Below are positions 44,589 through 58,033 of a DNA stretch of 64,000 bases, piece by piece. The notes under the pieces were generated by a model, which saw nothing but the letters and a program-made list of their open reading frames with translations, made no database searches and was not told where the DNA came from. Made by a program: the position numbers and the translations under genes. The stretch is from contig NC_081331.1 in the NCBI RefSeq assembly GCF_022539665.2, forward strand, positions 12,556,638-12,620,637, in the 5' to 3' direction. The first letter of the stretch is position 1. Each line of letters starts with the position of its first letter. Source of the DNA: Daphnia carinata. Its lineage: Eukaryota > Arthropoda > Branchiopoda > Diplostraca > Daphniidae.

Positions 44589-47500
44589 CGCTTTTCTATG
44601 GACTCAATAAGTGTCGATGATGATGACGGTTGTGCATGGGAAACATTCAAAGCTGCTGCGGGCATTGCGAATATTCAACGCGCGGCCATACCCCATTCCA
44701 AACTGTTTTAATTCGCCCCAACGAGAAAAGAAACATCCGCGCAATTTTCGCAACGACAACAAAAGCACCATCAGCGTAGGGATACGTATACAACTTCTTA
44801 ATGCATCTGCCATACTTTCGTCTATTCAAAACGGACAAACGAGCGCGTGTGTACATGCAAATCTGCTCTTTATTATTGCCATAAAGCAACAAGAAAAAAC
44901 ATTCTTTTTCTCAGCTACAGGATTTTTGGAAAGGATCCCATTTTCTATCAACGGAAATATGCGCTCTTATTGTGCCGATTGAGAAAGATCCCCCACAACC
45001 CCTCTACTACGCAAACTGCGTATCTTACTCGAATGCCATTAAAGTCATAAATACATGTAGGCTTGATCGACACTTCCGCAGTTGGGCCGGAGGAAGACAT
45101 CGAGCAAATGAATAGTATTCCGGCATTGTTGGAAGAAGAAGAAGAAGAAGAAAATATCATTTGCATATGAAACGGAAATGATTTTGTCAGAAGAAAAAAA
45201 AAAAAGCACGCGATTCGACTGCGGAAAAAAAAAAGGACAAAAATAACGAATGACGGGATATAAATAAATAATAAAAAAAAAAAAAAAAAAGAGGAAGAAA
45301 TTGAGAGAAAGTGAACTGTTTGTGTGTGTGTGTGTGTGTGTGATGCTCCGGCGCCGGCGCGCGCGCTCTCAGAGCAGTTTCAAAGCTTTTAGCTAGATTA
45401 GCTCAGGCACACACACACACACACACACACATAAGCTATATAGAAGCTTCTTCCCCCTTTTTTTTTCTTCTTCTTCTTCTTCTTTTCCCCCCTCTTTATC
45501 CTCCCCTCGTATAGGATGAAGGGAAAAAAAAAAAAAAGTCTTCAAAGTCTTTTACCTCCGAAATGAATAAAAAATAAATAAACATTTTTTTTTTTTCTTT
45601 CTTTAATATCTTTCCCAACTCGACAACTCCCCTTTCTATATTATAGTTTATCAACTCTACGTCACGCATAGTACTTTAGTGTGCTGCAGCGGAACAAGAG
45701 GATACCCCTACGTTTCGGAGCTCTCGCGGGATTTTCAAACTTGCAGACGCAAACAAAGTTCAAAACTACTTGGCCTCGCTGCTCGAAGTTTCGTATAAAA
45801 ATAATGAAGTGGAGAAGAAAAGCGTTTCACTTAACTACCTTATGATATTAAATCTCGAATTGAAAACGTTATACTTAAACGTACAGGCATTAAAGGAGAG
45901 CAAACTTCGACTCCCACCCAATCTGGCACTGCGACTTCCAGATTTCGTATACGATGTACAATAGTACAAGTAGTCCTACAACCAATAATAACGTTTCCCA
46001 TTCTTGGAATCGAAAAATACAATGTTAGACACTATATACGGATCTACACACAAACGGTAGGCAACCAGTTTTGCTTTCCCCCGTTTGACGGTCGTACAGG
46101 GAAAAGAAGCCTTCAAAATCAGAAGCTCTCTTCCTCAGTTAATCGACTTCTTTAGAAAAAAAAAACAAAAAAACACATACTATTTTTATCGGTAGACCTA
46201 CAGAGACACAGATCGAGTCGCCTCTAACATGGCCATCGGACCATATTTATATATACGAACGTTCTGCATCCCCCCAGACATAACGCGTTTATCGACAGCC
46301 CACAATTTAAGGATAACAGTGGCTTCAAAGTAATCCATCGATTACGGACGATCACTGTGGTAGGCCAAATTGTTGGACAATTTTTTATTTTTTTCGATTC
46401 AATAAACGTTCCCATTCTTAAGCAAAACACCCAACACGTTGAACATTTCAAACAGCACATTGTACCAAATCAAAGATTGAATCAGTTTGGGCTTACCAGA
46501 ATGGGAATCGTTGCTATTTGCTCGACTGTGTCGTCCACTGCTCGACTCTGCAAATATTATACGGTTTGAATTTAGTTTTTTTTTTTTTTTTTTTTGGCCA
46601 ATCAAATAAACATACACACAAAATCGAAAGCCACAAATGCAAATCATTTTCTTTATATATAAGACTTACTGTGGCTTTTGATGCTGCTGTTGCTGATTGG
46701 CAGGAAGGAGACGGTGCCACTGCTGCTGTTGCTACTCTGATTGTGGTGTTCACTTTTGGCCTCTAACAGCATCAACGACGAGCTCGTCTGGCTGTTGTGG
46801 TGGTGATGATGGCCGTGATGGCCGTGGTGGTGAAGATGAGGATTCTGGTGGTTATTGTTGTTATTCTGACTGCTACTGTTGTTGTTATTGTTGGTACTGT
46901 TGTTATTGTTGGTCTGGTCGTGATCGTCCTTGCAGAAGAGATTGCCGTCGTCTCGCAGCGCAAATTCGTCGCCGGGCACCAGTTGGCGTTGGCACAGGGC
47001 GCACCGGAAACACTCGATGTGGTAGATCTTGCTCTTGGCTCGCATCACAAAATCAGACCGGCTGAAACCCAGACCGCACTTGTCGCACTTGGCACCAAAT
47101 AATCTGCCACCGCCAACAACAAACAATCGTTAAATCAACAACGCACTATCACATGAAATTTTTCTTTATTTTTAATTCATTATTACACTCATTTTTATAA
47201 TTATCTTAATTAGACGGGAAGAAAGAATTAAAATAGAGGGCACTACTTTACCTGACGTAATCTCTGCGGCAAAACGTCTTGCCATCGCGGACGAAACACG
47301 TGCAATTCTCGTCGAGTAAGACGCCGCATTCGACGCATTTGAGGCAGGAGGCGTGCCATTCGAGATCGGGGGCCACTCTAAGAATGTACTGGTCCTGGAT
47401 GGGTGAACCACATCCGACGCATAAACTGCCCGTGCCGTTATTGATTGCTCCGCTGGTGCTGGTCGACACGGCCGAAGCGCGGATCGGTCCCGGTATGGAA

Positions 47501-50500
47501 GACGGGACGATGGGCCCCGTGCCGACGGACACGGCGGCGGCCACAGTGACGGACGAATGATGTTGTTGCAGCGGATGATGGTGCAGATGATGGTGATGCT
47601 GCCCTCCACCTACTGATCCACAGCACAGGGTCACACACAAAAAATAAAATTATTGATCGTACACAAGAATCTATTGGGGGTTTTAAATCTATACATCAAT
47701 CACGTGTAAAAGTAGCTGCATTCTACTGGCGGAGATGCTCGATAAATCGGCATCATTCGTCTCAATTTTTCTTTTTCTATTTATTATTTAGGCTACATAT
47801 AAAAGCAACACGAGCAGTTACGGAAATCAAGATCACGCCGGGGGAAAAAAGGGAGGGTGAAATGGAGCAATAGGCCCCTCCACCTACACGCAAAAGGGGG
47901 AAAGAAAAAAAAAAAAAATGAAAACAACAAAATAGAAAATGATGAAACAAACGGCCATATTTGATAGACTCTGGGTTTTTTTTTTCTCTTGTGTGATAAA
48001 TGAATCCTGTTGATCTCTACCAGCTATAGAAGCAGTTCATCAATTTCCGTCTGATGTTAGCAGAGCGGCAGGCCTTTACAAGTCCGTCCAAGAATAGAAC
48101 TTTATTACGTAACAGGCCTATATGGAGGTAAGCAGAAGTAATTGTCGTATAGAAAAATAATGTCGAAAAAAAAAAAAAAAGAAAAATTGCTGAGTCACAT
48201 CATCAATAATGAACAGCGAGCAAGTCGGTGATGCGATGAAATATTCAGATGATAGCAAAAAAAAATAAAAAAACGCCTGGAAGGGAGGGGTTGATAAATA
48301 GGAGAGTGTCGACAACAACGCGGCCGGGTGTCCGCTTCTTCTTTTTTGAATCATCGTCGGGGTGTTCCCCATTTTGACGCGCCACCCTTGTTTTTCCGGC
48401 TAATTGCTGATGGGTCGTCCGTCTTTTTTTTTTTTTTTTTTCTATGCATATTCTCTGCCGATGTATTTGGGGGGGCTAGTGCACGCGCCGGTATAGCGCA
48501 CCTAAATTTAAACTCATCTCCCTTTTTTTTTTGGGACCTATTGTGTGTGTTGTCAACCTTCCCCTTACACACCAGCCTCGCACACCTTTTTTTTTTTTTA
48601 CCTTTTGTTCTCTCATCACCCGACCCCCCATCGAGAGGTAAAATAGGTGGGCTAAACAGCTGTCACCACGTCCTCTTTATTTTTTCGGCTATGCATTTTT
48701 TAATATCTCTTTTAATATAGACATATAGTGAAGATCAAAAGGGGTGTCCCCGACTTTCAATTACATTCCACTGGATTTTTTTTTTCTTTTTAAATGATCG
48801 AATTTTAGTTTTTGAAAAGGAAAAAAGAAAATTGTTTTAGGGCATCATTCTTTTTTTTTTTTTGGGGGTTTTTTTCATGATCGGTTTTGCAATGGCGGCT
48901 ATTTTTGTATCGATGTGACCGGTGTACTCGTATTTAGAGTGACTGCTGCATTGGTTGCGATGTGGACCACCTTGGTTGGCCGCTGGGTGACGTGCCAGCA
49001 GTCGAGGCGCCACTGTCAAGTTATGGACCTGATAAGCATCGCCCGCTCTTCCTCCCTTTTTTGTCTTTTGTTTTACTTTTCATTTATTTTTTTTTTTCTC
49101 TTCTTTTCTTATTTTGATGGCCAATAATCTATTTCATAACGATATCCATTTTTGTTCCCAAAAATTTTTTCCTTTTTTCCTTCCCATAACTAATGGATTG
49201 TAATAATCGGAATTGCCGACGACATGGGCCTGCGAAATGTTTTCATCCATTTTTCCCATTTTCTTTCGGGATTTTTATTTCTTTTTTTTTTTTGAAATCA
49301 ATTCTTTCTTTATCCAGTCGCGACGCCCCGACCTCAGGAAGTTCTCGATTTCATTCAAGTTCTTGATTTAAAAAAAATAAATTTCTAATCATTTTTTTTT
49401 TTTTTTTTTAGTCCCAACTTTGATAAAATCAATCACTCTCCTGTCCGAATACCAACCACAAAAACAAAAACAAAAAAACAACCAACAGATAAGAAAATAG
49501 AAAAAATAAAGGGATATCTGGTTCACGACAAGGCTGGATACGTTTACACAGAATGACCACAAGCAGAGTCTGATTTTGTTGTGGTCTACATCAAACAGGA
49601 CGGAATTCCCTTCATGTTTAATGCAACTATACTATACTATCCGAATGTTTCAGCCAAAAATTCAAAAGCTTATAACTAGCCCGCCTTTTTTTTTTCTAGC
49701 TCAACTCTTTTAAGTTCTGAAACATTTACAGCAGATTGATTCACTACGTACACGTTGTACGTTATTTGGAGGAACGGCCATCTTATGAATTTGCATTACG
49801 CAGTGCACTACTGTGTGAGACACATCAATTGCGTTATAAATCCCCAAACAATTGAACTGAAAAGAAAACTGAACAAAAATAAAATAAAACTAAACAAAGC
49901 CGGCTGGCAAATCGGCTTATTCTCGTGTGTATATTATAGCCTATATGATACATATTCTAAATTCAATAACACGACGCATTATGCACGGTGAATGCAGTAC
50001 CCACTTGACCGGTCCAACGGATTTAGCACTTTCTTGCACATCGGTATTGAATAATACGTTTGTTTGTTTTTTTTTGCCCCCAACACACTCGCTAGATAGT
50101 ACAATTAATAAACGAGTTTATTTCTCTTCATTTAATGATCAACAATCCCTCGTTTTTACAAACAAAACAGGGCAAAGAAAAAATATGTATAGGGACGCTG
50201 AACGAGAAAGTCGAATCGACGTCCGAATAGAATTTTTGGCAACAAAAATTTGAAACAAAAAAAAACAAAAAACAAAGAGACAAATAGAATTTGGCGAATC
50301 GTTGGCTCGGCATTGCTAAAAGATCGAACCGAGAGCTTTATACACACTGAATCAATGATCCCACCTTAAAAAAAAAAAAAAAAAAAAAAAGACTGATGGC
50401 CAGCTGATCAAATGGACAGCAAAGGTCGTTTCCTTGCATATTAGAGCTTGCCTTGGCATGTTTTATGTTTAAACTCGGCTGTATGTTTTATAGCCATCCC

Positions 50501-51070
50501 GGCAAAACAGCAGCAAGATTCAAAACAGCGACATTGAAAGGGGGGGGGGGGGTGCTATTTGAATGCTCCTTATTTCCACTTTTTCCTTATATTTCGAAAC
50601 TGGGGAGCCAAACATTGGCCAGCTCTATTAAGTGTATACGGCGCATTATACAGCAAACGTTTCTGCGATGTAGGCCACGCATCGCGAACGATTTTGTGCA
50701 ATCCAATTGCGCTATATTCGAACGTTTAGCGATTTTTTCTTTTTTAGCCGCAAACTTTGGGTAAAGTCGTTGATTTTATTTTTAGTCTGAAGGCGATACC
50801 CGACGGCATGCATTAAAATCACTCGCATTTAAAAAAAAAAGGGGGAGGAGGCCACCGACGACGCAAATCCGTTCGATTTTTGTTTTAAAATCTGTTTGTT
50901 TTGGCCGGTTGGCGGCCATACGGATAAACAGGGCAATCAATTAAGACAGTGAAATTTGCAAAGCCTAATGAACGCTAATGACATGGGTTCCATTAAAGTA
51001 CCAACGATGTGCTTGTACGTGTAAAGAATAAGGTCAACTTACAGAGGAGGGGCTGCTGTTCCGTCTGCAT
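32986..51070 (-). CDS. tup: LIM-homeodomain transcription factor Islet / Tailup
   Basis: Six coding exons, 51070-51043, 47612-47252, 47103-46670, 42289-41931, 40129-39872 and 33294-32986, give 582 aa with every phase agreeing. Order: a His-rich N-terminus; LIM1 (about 74-130, [16 protein letters not shown]); LIM2 (about 131-190, [18 protein letters not shown]); an Asn/Ser/His-rich linker; a homeodomain (about 322-381, [35 protein letters not shown]); a Gly-rich stretch; the [19 protein letters not shown] segment that matches the Lhx3-binding region of Isl1; and a His-rich C-terminus ending near [12 protein letters not shown]. The protein is longer than vertebrate Isl1 (349) because of low-complexity inserts. 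The start exon has an in-frame stop upstream and no earlier ATG. Islet specifies motor and other neurons and dorsal or heart tissue in animals. Long introns suggest intragenic enhancers. The acceptor of the fifth exon lacks a pyrimidine tract. Confidence 0.95.
37276..37306. repeat. (GA)n microsatellite
   Basis: About 14 GA units in islet intron 5. Confidence 0.95.
37957..37972 (+). repeat. Poly(G) run of 16
   Basis: An uninterrupted G16 directly after a long T tract and GGGA. Long mononucleotide G runs are rare in animal genomes. Confidence 0.9.
40130..41930 (-). other. Islet intron 4 (1.8 kb)
   Basis: No coding content. The 3' splice-site region (just above 40129 on the minus strand) is an A tract rather than pyrimidines. 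A GT repeat lies at 40774-40801. Confidence 0.6.
40774..40801. repeat. (GT)n microsatellite
   Basis: About 14 GT units in islet intron 4. Confidence 0.95.
44006..44019 (+). repeat. Poly(G) run of 14
   Basis: An uninterrupted G14 in islet intron 3. Confidence 0.9.
44557..44586. repeat. (GA)n microsatellite
   Basis: About 15 GA units in islet intron 3. Confidence 0.95.
45320..45432. repeat. (GT)n ... (CA)n inverted microsatellite pair around a CG-alternating core
   Basis: About 11 GT units (45320-45342) face about 12 CA units (45408-45432) across a 65-nt spacer, so a single strand could fold into a long GT/AC hairpin. The spacer contains alternating CG (CGGCGCCGGCGCGCGCG near 45350) and a small hairpin GCTCTCAGAGC. 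It lies in islet intron 3. Confidence 0.85.
47613..51042 (-). other. Islet intron 1 (3.4 kb)
   Basis: It separates the 28-nt coding part of exon 1 from the LIM1 exon. No nested gene is seen. It holds many T tracts and a G13 run at 50540-50552. Confidence 0.6.
50540..50552 (+). repeat. Poly(G) run of 13
   Basis: An uninterrupted G13 in islet intron 1. Confidence 0.9.
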
Positions 51071-53264
51071 CTCGGACTCGACGAGGACCAACGAGGGCGA
51101 AATTTTCGGGCCGCCGCAGCACTCGACCGGAGCACAATCTCAAGTGATCAGAACCGCTTCGACACACAAAGCAATACGTGGGGGAAGCAGGGATGAAGAT
51201 TGTTTTCTAACAATTGCACAGAACCCTTGAAATGTAACTCTACTTGCGATCGGGGGATAGCACGGCAAATCACTGGATGTAGGAGATGAATATATGAATT
51301 CACTCATATGCAAATGACATGTATATAGGCCTGACAATAGGCGAATACGTCCTGTTCATTCGTTTCAATCGCAAACGTAATCCTCGGCCTTGATTTTTTT
51401 TTTCCGACGGATAATTGCAAGAAATTCGCACGTTCTCTTACGTTGCGATCACAAAACAAACGCTTCGGCTTTGCTATAATTATGAATGCAAAATCACCGA
51501 CAGGAAGCTCCACTATTTCTTAACGTGTCCCAAAAGCGAATCAAGAAAAACATCAAACGCTAAATTCGGGTCTCGGAAAGTTGTTGTTGTTTCAAATGGA
51601 TCACAGTTTGCGCGCCACATAAGAACAGTCAAGCAGACGAAGTTTTCTTCTTTATTCGGGACTCGTTCGTGATGAAGACGAGCCAAATTTCACAGAATTT
51701 AAAAAAAAAAAAACTGCAAAACAACTTGGATTGACCCCCCGAAAAAAAAAAAACGTTCACTTCTCTGAAGACGACACCGTACAGAAAAAAACAAACAAAC
51801 AAACAAAATGAAACAGCCCGACGATGATGACAATATGCGGTGGCGATATGATGAATAAATAATCGAAATGTCACTGGGGACAGAGTGACGTGAGGAACCG
51901 GACCGAAGCCACATCCAGCGGCGACTGCCCAGCCAGCAGGCGCCTAGTCCCCAAGTTACAACGAAAAAGTAAATGAAAAAAAAAAAAAAAAAAAAAGAAA
52001 AGAAAAAAAAAAAAAAGAAAAATACAAAGTTCCCGCCCCTCCCTCCTTTGCGAGCTCACCTTCGGTCGCCACCCCCTTCCGGGAGAGGAGGACAAGAGGA
52101 AACTGGAGGAGGAGTTTAGTTGAACAGGCTGATTGGTGAAATTCGTGCAGATGACGTGTAACTCCACCCTGTCTCTCGACTTTCCATTGGTGGTGAAGCT
52201 CCTCTTTCTTTTCCTTTTTTTTTTTCTTTTTATGCTTCTATCGTTCCTTTCGCTTCGTTTTTTTTTTTCTTTTTCATGTTGTTGTATTATTGTTATTTCC
52301 TTCTTCTTCTTTCTTTCTTTTTAATTTTCACGATCGATCCGTGATGCGCCAACGGTCTGGAACCGTCTCTTCCCTCAAAGGCAAAATAAGAATTCGTTAT
52401 TTTTTTCCTTTCCATTTTCTTTTTCTTTTGAAACATATAAAAAAGAAGGAATCGAGTCGTCTTTATACTAGGAGCCAAACACACAAACGTTATGCACCCG
52501 GATTCTCAATTCTTCGAATTTTTATTTTTTTAAATACGTAAGCTTTCGTACTGATTTCAGATGATTGCTCTTCTCGTTCTCTTTTGAAATCTTCAATTCA
52601 TTTTGAAAATAAACAAAATCCGGGTGGGATCGGCGTGACACGTGACTAAAGGCGTTGTATAGGCAATGGAGCTCATCATAGAGGCATTTAACTGTACACA
52701 AAGTCCTTATAACATCAACGATATATCGTTTGACAGCCGCCACGCAGCCTTCAAAACGAGACGAGAAGCAGCAACGGAAAAAAATAAAAAAAAAAGGAAA
52801 AAAAAAAAAACGGGCGGCGCGTCTGTGGGAAACTCTGAAAGTTCCGTTCGGGCCTGTTTTGAACTTTGAAAATCTCAGCGTCTCACCCCCCTTTTCTTGA
52901 GAAGAGAAAAAAAAAAAAATGTAGTAAACTGGACATGCACTCGGCAATTGTGCCTTACAAGTTTGTATAGAAGCTCCGAACTTTTCGGCCTATATAGATC
53001 CAGTAGTCAAACTATGCAAGTCTATTACACATATATATAGCCGAAAATGCTTAGCTAATATTAGCCGAGCGGCTCCTCTATTTATACACGCACGAAAGAT
53101 GTAGAGGGAGCGTGATGTGAAGAAAGAGAATCAACAGACACACAGCTCGAGGAGGCAGGAAAAAAAAAAGGTCAAAGGTCGAGCAGTCTATAGCGTTTAG
53201 CGAGCGGCTGTCAATGACGTTTGGGAAAAGCGGCGGCGTGTGTTTCTCGCAGGGAGCGTCCGAA

Positions 53265-53297
<33 letters not shown>

Positions 53298-56200
53298 AGA
53301 AAGAAAAGTGCGATAAATACAAGGCGCGTATGTTGGCCAAACCCGGGGGTGAAGTAGACGTTGAAAAACTAAGAGAAAGAGAAACACTGTGTGGCATTCA
53401 GTGTAAACAGTATATTTAGACGTGACTGCGCCACTCGGCTGCGGATTAACGCGGTTTAACACGCCAACCGAAACAAAACAAAAGAAGAAATGTTAAAAAA
53501 AAAAAAAAAAAAGAAGGCGGTGACAAAAAAAAAAAGAAGGTTTACACGTTTGTACATGTGCGTATGTATAAAAAAAAACAAGAGCATCACGATGGTTGGG
53601 GTACATGTACAATATAACTTAAATAGAGAGAGATGTGAACGGTGGGAGATGCAATATTTATAGAGCGATGGCAAGAAAAATCTAGAACATGTGTGAGGTG
53701 ATGGTTATATACACACGTTGCTATGTGTAGGAGATGTTTGGATATTTATCTATGTTATTTTGGTATTTTACACCGTGTTTTATTACGATTAGGATTGCAT
53801 TTTGAAATATCAAAAATAGATGCACATACACGTGGAGCTAATCAGAATTGCATATTCTTCCAACGCAGCTCGTTTTTCCTGTCAAGGTTTCTGATTCTAT
53901 TAAGGGAACGCATATTTAATTTTTATTTTTTTATAAAAGGTATGTGGAAATGTGGTGTTACTATGGTCGCCTTGATTTCTCAGTGAATATGTAAGACACA
54001 CTACAACGAGCACCTTGCATATGCAGACAATTTCTTATTTATAAATAAGCGTAACACGCCGTATTTGTGCCCATATATACGACATACAAAGTTCTAATGA
54101 TCATGTATACTCTTATCCAATCACGAACGCGGAGTATAAAGGCCATTCGGTTGTACATCTGCGGGAGAAAAAAAAAAACTTAATTAAGAGTGCGAGAGGC
54201 TAAACCACATTTTTATGCATATGAAATAACTGTCTTGTGCATATATTTATATACTGGAATATGAGATAGTAGGTTCTGGTTGATGGTGGAAAGCCAAATG
54301 TTTTTGTTAGGGGAGAAAAAAAAAATGTTTTTAAAATTCTGGGAAAACGCGTTTGTCACGACTGCGCGCGCGCAATCTAAATATGCAAGGGCAATTGATC
54401 TAAATAATAGAAGGCAAAATGCGTTGGTATATATGCGTATCTCGATCGATCGGCCGCCGCTTTTTTATGCAGAAATGTGCGTATGTTTGGACAGCATATA
54501 GGCAAGGCCTAACCTTCTGCGTCATTTCGTTTGTTGGGAACTCTTCCATCGCAATAGGAAAAGCGAATGAAAAATGCGCGTATTATAAATTACGCACAGC
54601 TAGGATCTACTGCCTCGTGAGAACAGCATTCCACCACTGTATCGAAAAGGAATCGATAATCGATTGCGATGGCCAGAATGGGCACGCCAGTTATTGATCA
54701 ACTCGTTTTTTTTTCCCTTCTCTTAACCGGATCCCTCCTAGTAGGATATATGTTACATTTATTGATGTATAGCCTATAGCTATATATTAATGTTCGCATT
54801 CATTGTCTTGGTGCTGCTGCATTCCTCCTTTATTTTTTATTTTTTTTGATTTCTGTTTTCATAATTATTTCTCCTGTTCACTCTGTACAATCCAGTTCCT
54901 TATCTCATACCCAATTCCGATTTCCTTCAACCACTGAAATGGATTTCCCTGAATTTTCTTTCTTTTATTCGTAACATGCAGTTCGTGTAGTCATTATTCT
55001 TATTTTTCCAAAATCGGCTCGAGACGTATTTTTTTTTCTTCATCATTGCGATTTTAACCTTAATCCAAATTAAAAAAAAAAAATTCTATTTGAAGAAACG
55101 CTATGTCCGTGACGCAGTTAAGTGAACGTACAAATGCTATTAGTAAAGGGAAATATGTAAAACAATAAATAAACGATGAATCTATAAACGCCCATCAGAA
55201 GTCGATCAGTCATGGGCGTGCCAGTGGTGACGTTCATACCGCATCTAAATAAAACCACGTGCTGTTTCTAAATAATTCTCGCCTACCGCCTCTCAGAAAA
55301 AAAGAATGGAATGGAAGTATAAAAAAAAAAAAAAAAATTATGGAGATCAACAGCAGTTCAGTTTTTTAAAGACAGTTAATAGACAGGAGAAGTGGAGCCA
55401 GTGCTCAATATGCATACATAGGGATGCACGGATGCTGGTGGAAGTTAATCCGCAACGTCAGCTATATAGTACATTGACAAGATTTGAAAAGAAAAATAAA
55501 ATGTCTTATTGATTTTTCTGAAATAAAGGGCAGGCTTTTGTTCAATCGGGTGATGTCCACCAGGAAAAGATATATAGAGTCTTTAACATCGTAAAAAGTA
55601 TGATTTATCTATTCGGAGATCAAATGTACGGAGACGCGTATATATGTATATACACATACACGTACGCGGAGCACATCAACATTTGACAGCTGATGGGAGA
55701 AGTCAGAAAATCCTGGCCGGAAGGGACACCTGATGGATTGAAATGAAGAAAATAAAAATATATGTATATTTTTTTTTTCTGGGGTATATAGATGAATACA
55801 ATAGAAATTGAAGGAAGACGAGCAAGTCCTTCCCTTTTTTTTTTTTTTTTTTTTTTTTTCTGTGTGTGTTGTTGCCATGGAAATATATAGAACTGACGAG
55901 GGGAAATTTTTAAAAGAAGAATACATTTGAAGAAAACTGTTATTGTTGCTGTGCCGAGAGTCCGTCTGACTGCCTGCCCGTCAGGCCCACACCACTATAC
56001 GATTGCGTCCGAACTTCGTGTTTCTTCTTATCAGACAAGTCCACGTCAAATTGTCTATTGGATGACGGGGGCTTTCGCATCAGCAATCCAGCACCAGAAA
56101 AATCATGAGGCCATCACTGGTGAAAACCTTTTCCTTTTTTCTTTTTTTTTTTTTTTTTTTTACTTTTTTAAATATCAAAATATATAGGATAATGTATGAT

Positions 56201-58018
56201 GCACAAGAGCGCACGATTTCTTTCGACGTCGATGGTGGTGTGCCATCCAGATTGTCTCTCTCGCCCCGATGGGCACGAGGAAAAACAACATGAAGTATAG
56301 AGCCAACAACAACATAAAACATCTTTATCATTATTTTAAAAACTTTACTCTTTGTTTTATGCACACGAAAGAAAAAAATGGGTGTGTGTGTGTGTGTGTG
56401 TTTTACATTTATAATATTCTTAAAATATATATAAATTTTAGATTGCGACGGCTGGAAGGCAGCCAGCGCAAACCAACCAATATGTATATTACATGCCACC
56501 AGCTTATTTTTTTTTTTTTCTTAATCATATTATTATTCAAACATTAGAATATCAGGTCGATATAGTAACAGCTGAGCTACGGAAACCCACACGATTTGAT
56601 GCTCCCGTTGGGATACATTGTCTCAATCACAAACCTCAATTTGCACAACGAGCTATTAGGTAATGCACAATTCGTTTTGCCAAATGATAAAAACAGATAC
56701 AATCAATTTTGATGTAAGAGGAAGATGATAGTCTGCGAAATATATTTGAAAAAAAAAAAAAAAGTCCCCTTTGGCTATACTGAAAAATCAGATTAAAAGA
56801 CGGACAGCCAAAGAAAACGTACATTCACCGTGTAGGCTTCATGCGGTATCTATACTGTACATATATAGCTTGTATAACAAAGAGGAAGCGGACCTGTAGA
56901 AGGTCTTGGTGCCAAAAAGGTGAGACGATAAGGACCTTTTTGCCGTCTATTTCATGGAGAAAAATATTTTCTAGCACCGATCTTCGCAGAAGGACAGAAT
57001 GTGTATACGAAAGAAATATAGGAACATGTGTAAATGCACGTATAGGAAAAAAAAAGGGCTGCAAAAAGAAACAATAGACGAGTGATAGAAAAGGGCAGCT
57101 ATAAGAAGAAAAGGATTTGACCTGGCTTTTTGCTCTTTGTGGTCACGCAGATGATCTTCTCTATAGGCTTATATACACACAGACGAGAGTGGAGAGCTTG
57201 AAAATGTTCCTATTCAATCTCTCTAAGCCGAGTACATCACAAAGGCAAAGAATCAGCTGATGGACAACAAGTGACAAAATATGTAGACTTCTTTTTTTTT
57301 TTTTTCCCTTCTTCTTTATTCCTGCTCGTCAAGGGGCTTCCCTCTTTTTATAGGCCTCATGTATAGAAAATAGATTGAATGCAGATGGCGAGATATAGGA
57401 CAGCTCTATGATAATGCCATAGCGGTGAATGCATATAAACAATATCGAAGGTGGTAGTCGAAAAAATGCATATAAGAAGTCATTAGTATAGACAATTGGA
57501 GTGGGGGTTTAAAGGTCAAAACAACGGGAGGTCATCACCATCGAACAGAGGAGAGAGAAAACAAAAATAGAAGCCCTTCCCCCCCCCTCCTTAGTCGCCA
57601 TTGTTTAAACCAATCCTTCAAAGTAGGACGACGTACCTGATTTATTGGCAATTCGATCCGCAAAAAGAAATGAATTGTACCCCAAACGTATAAGATCCAG
57701 TTTATTAACCGAAATAAAATAAATATATAAAATAAGGTAATAACACAGTTGCACATATATTCCCCACTGTTATGTTCCAATAACAAGAAGAAGCTCCTTT
57801 TCACAGCTTCAGGGGGACAGTGAGTTGGGTAATTGGATCTCGGAAGCGAGCGGCGCTCATTCTCAGCCTATCGTGTGACACACGCTCATGTCCTCCCCCT
57901 CCTTTTTTCTCCCGTTTCCCGCAAGTCGACTGTCTCTTTTTATTTTTCTCTGCTCATATTCATTTACCCTCGCACCACACTGTATATTATTTACAATATT
58001 AAAAAAAAAAAAAAATAA

Positions 58019-58033
58019 GGGGGGGGGGGGGGG
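58019..58033 (+). repeat. Poly(G) run of 15 next to poly(A)
   Basis: A15, then TAA, then G15, upstream of islet. Confidence 0.9.

Larger units (their letters stand above)
42290..46669 (-). other. Islet intron 3 (4.4 kb)
   Basis: No nested gene is recognised. It contains a G11 run near 43040, a G14 run at 44006-44019, a GA repeat at 44557-44586 and the GT...CA inverted pair at 45320-45432. Confidence 0.6.
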
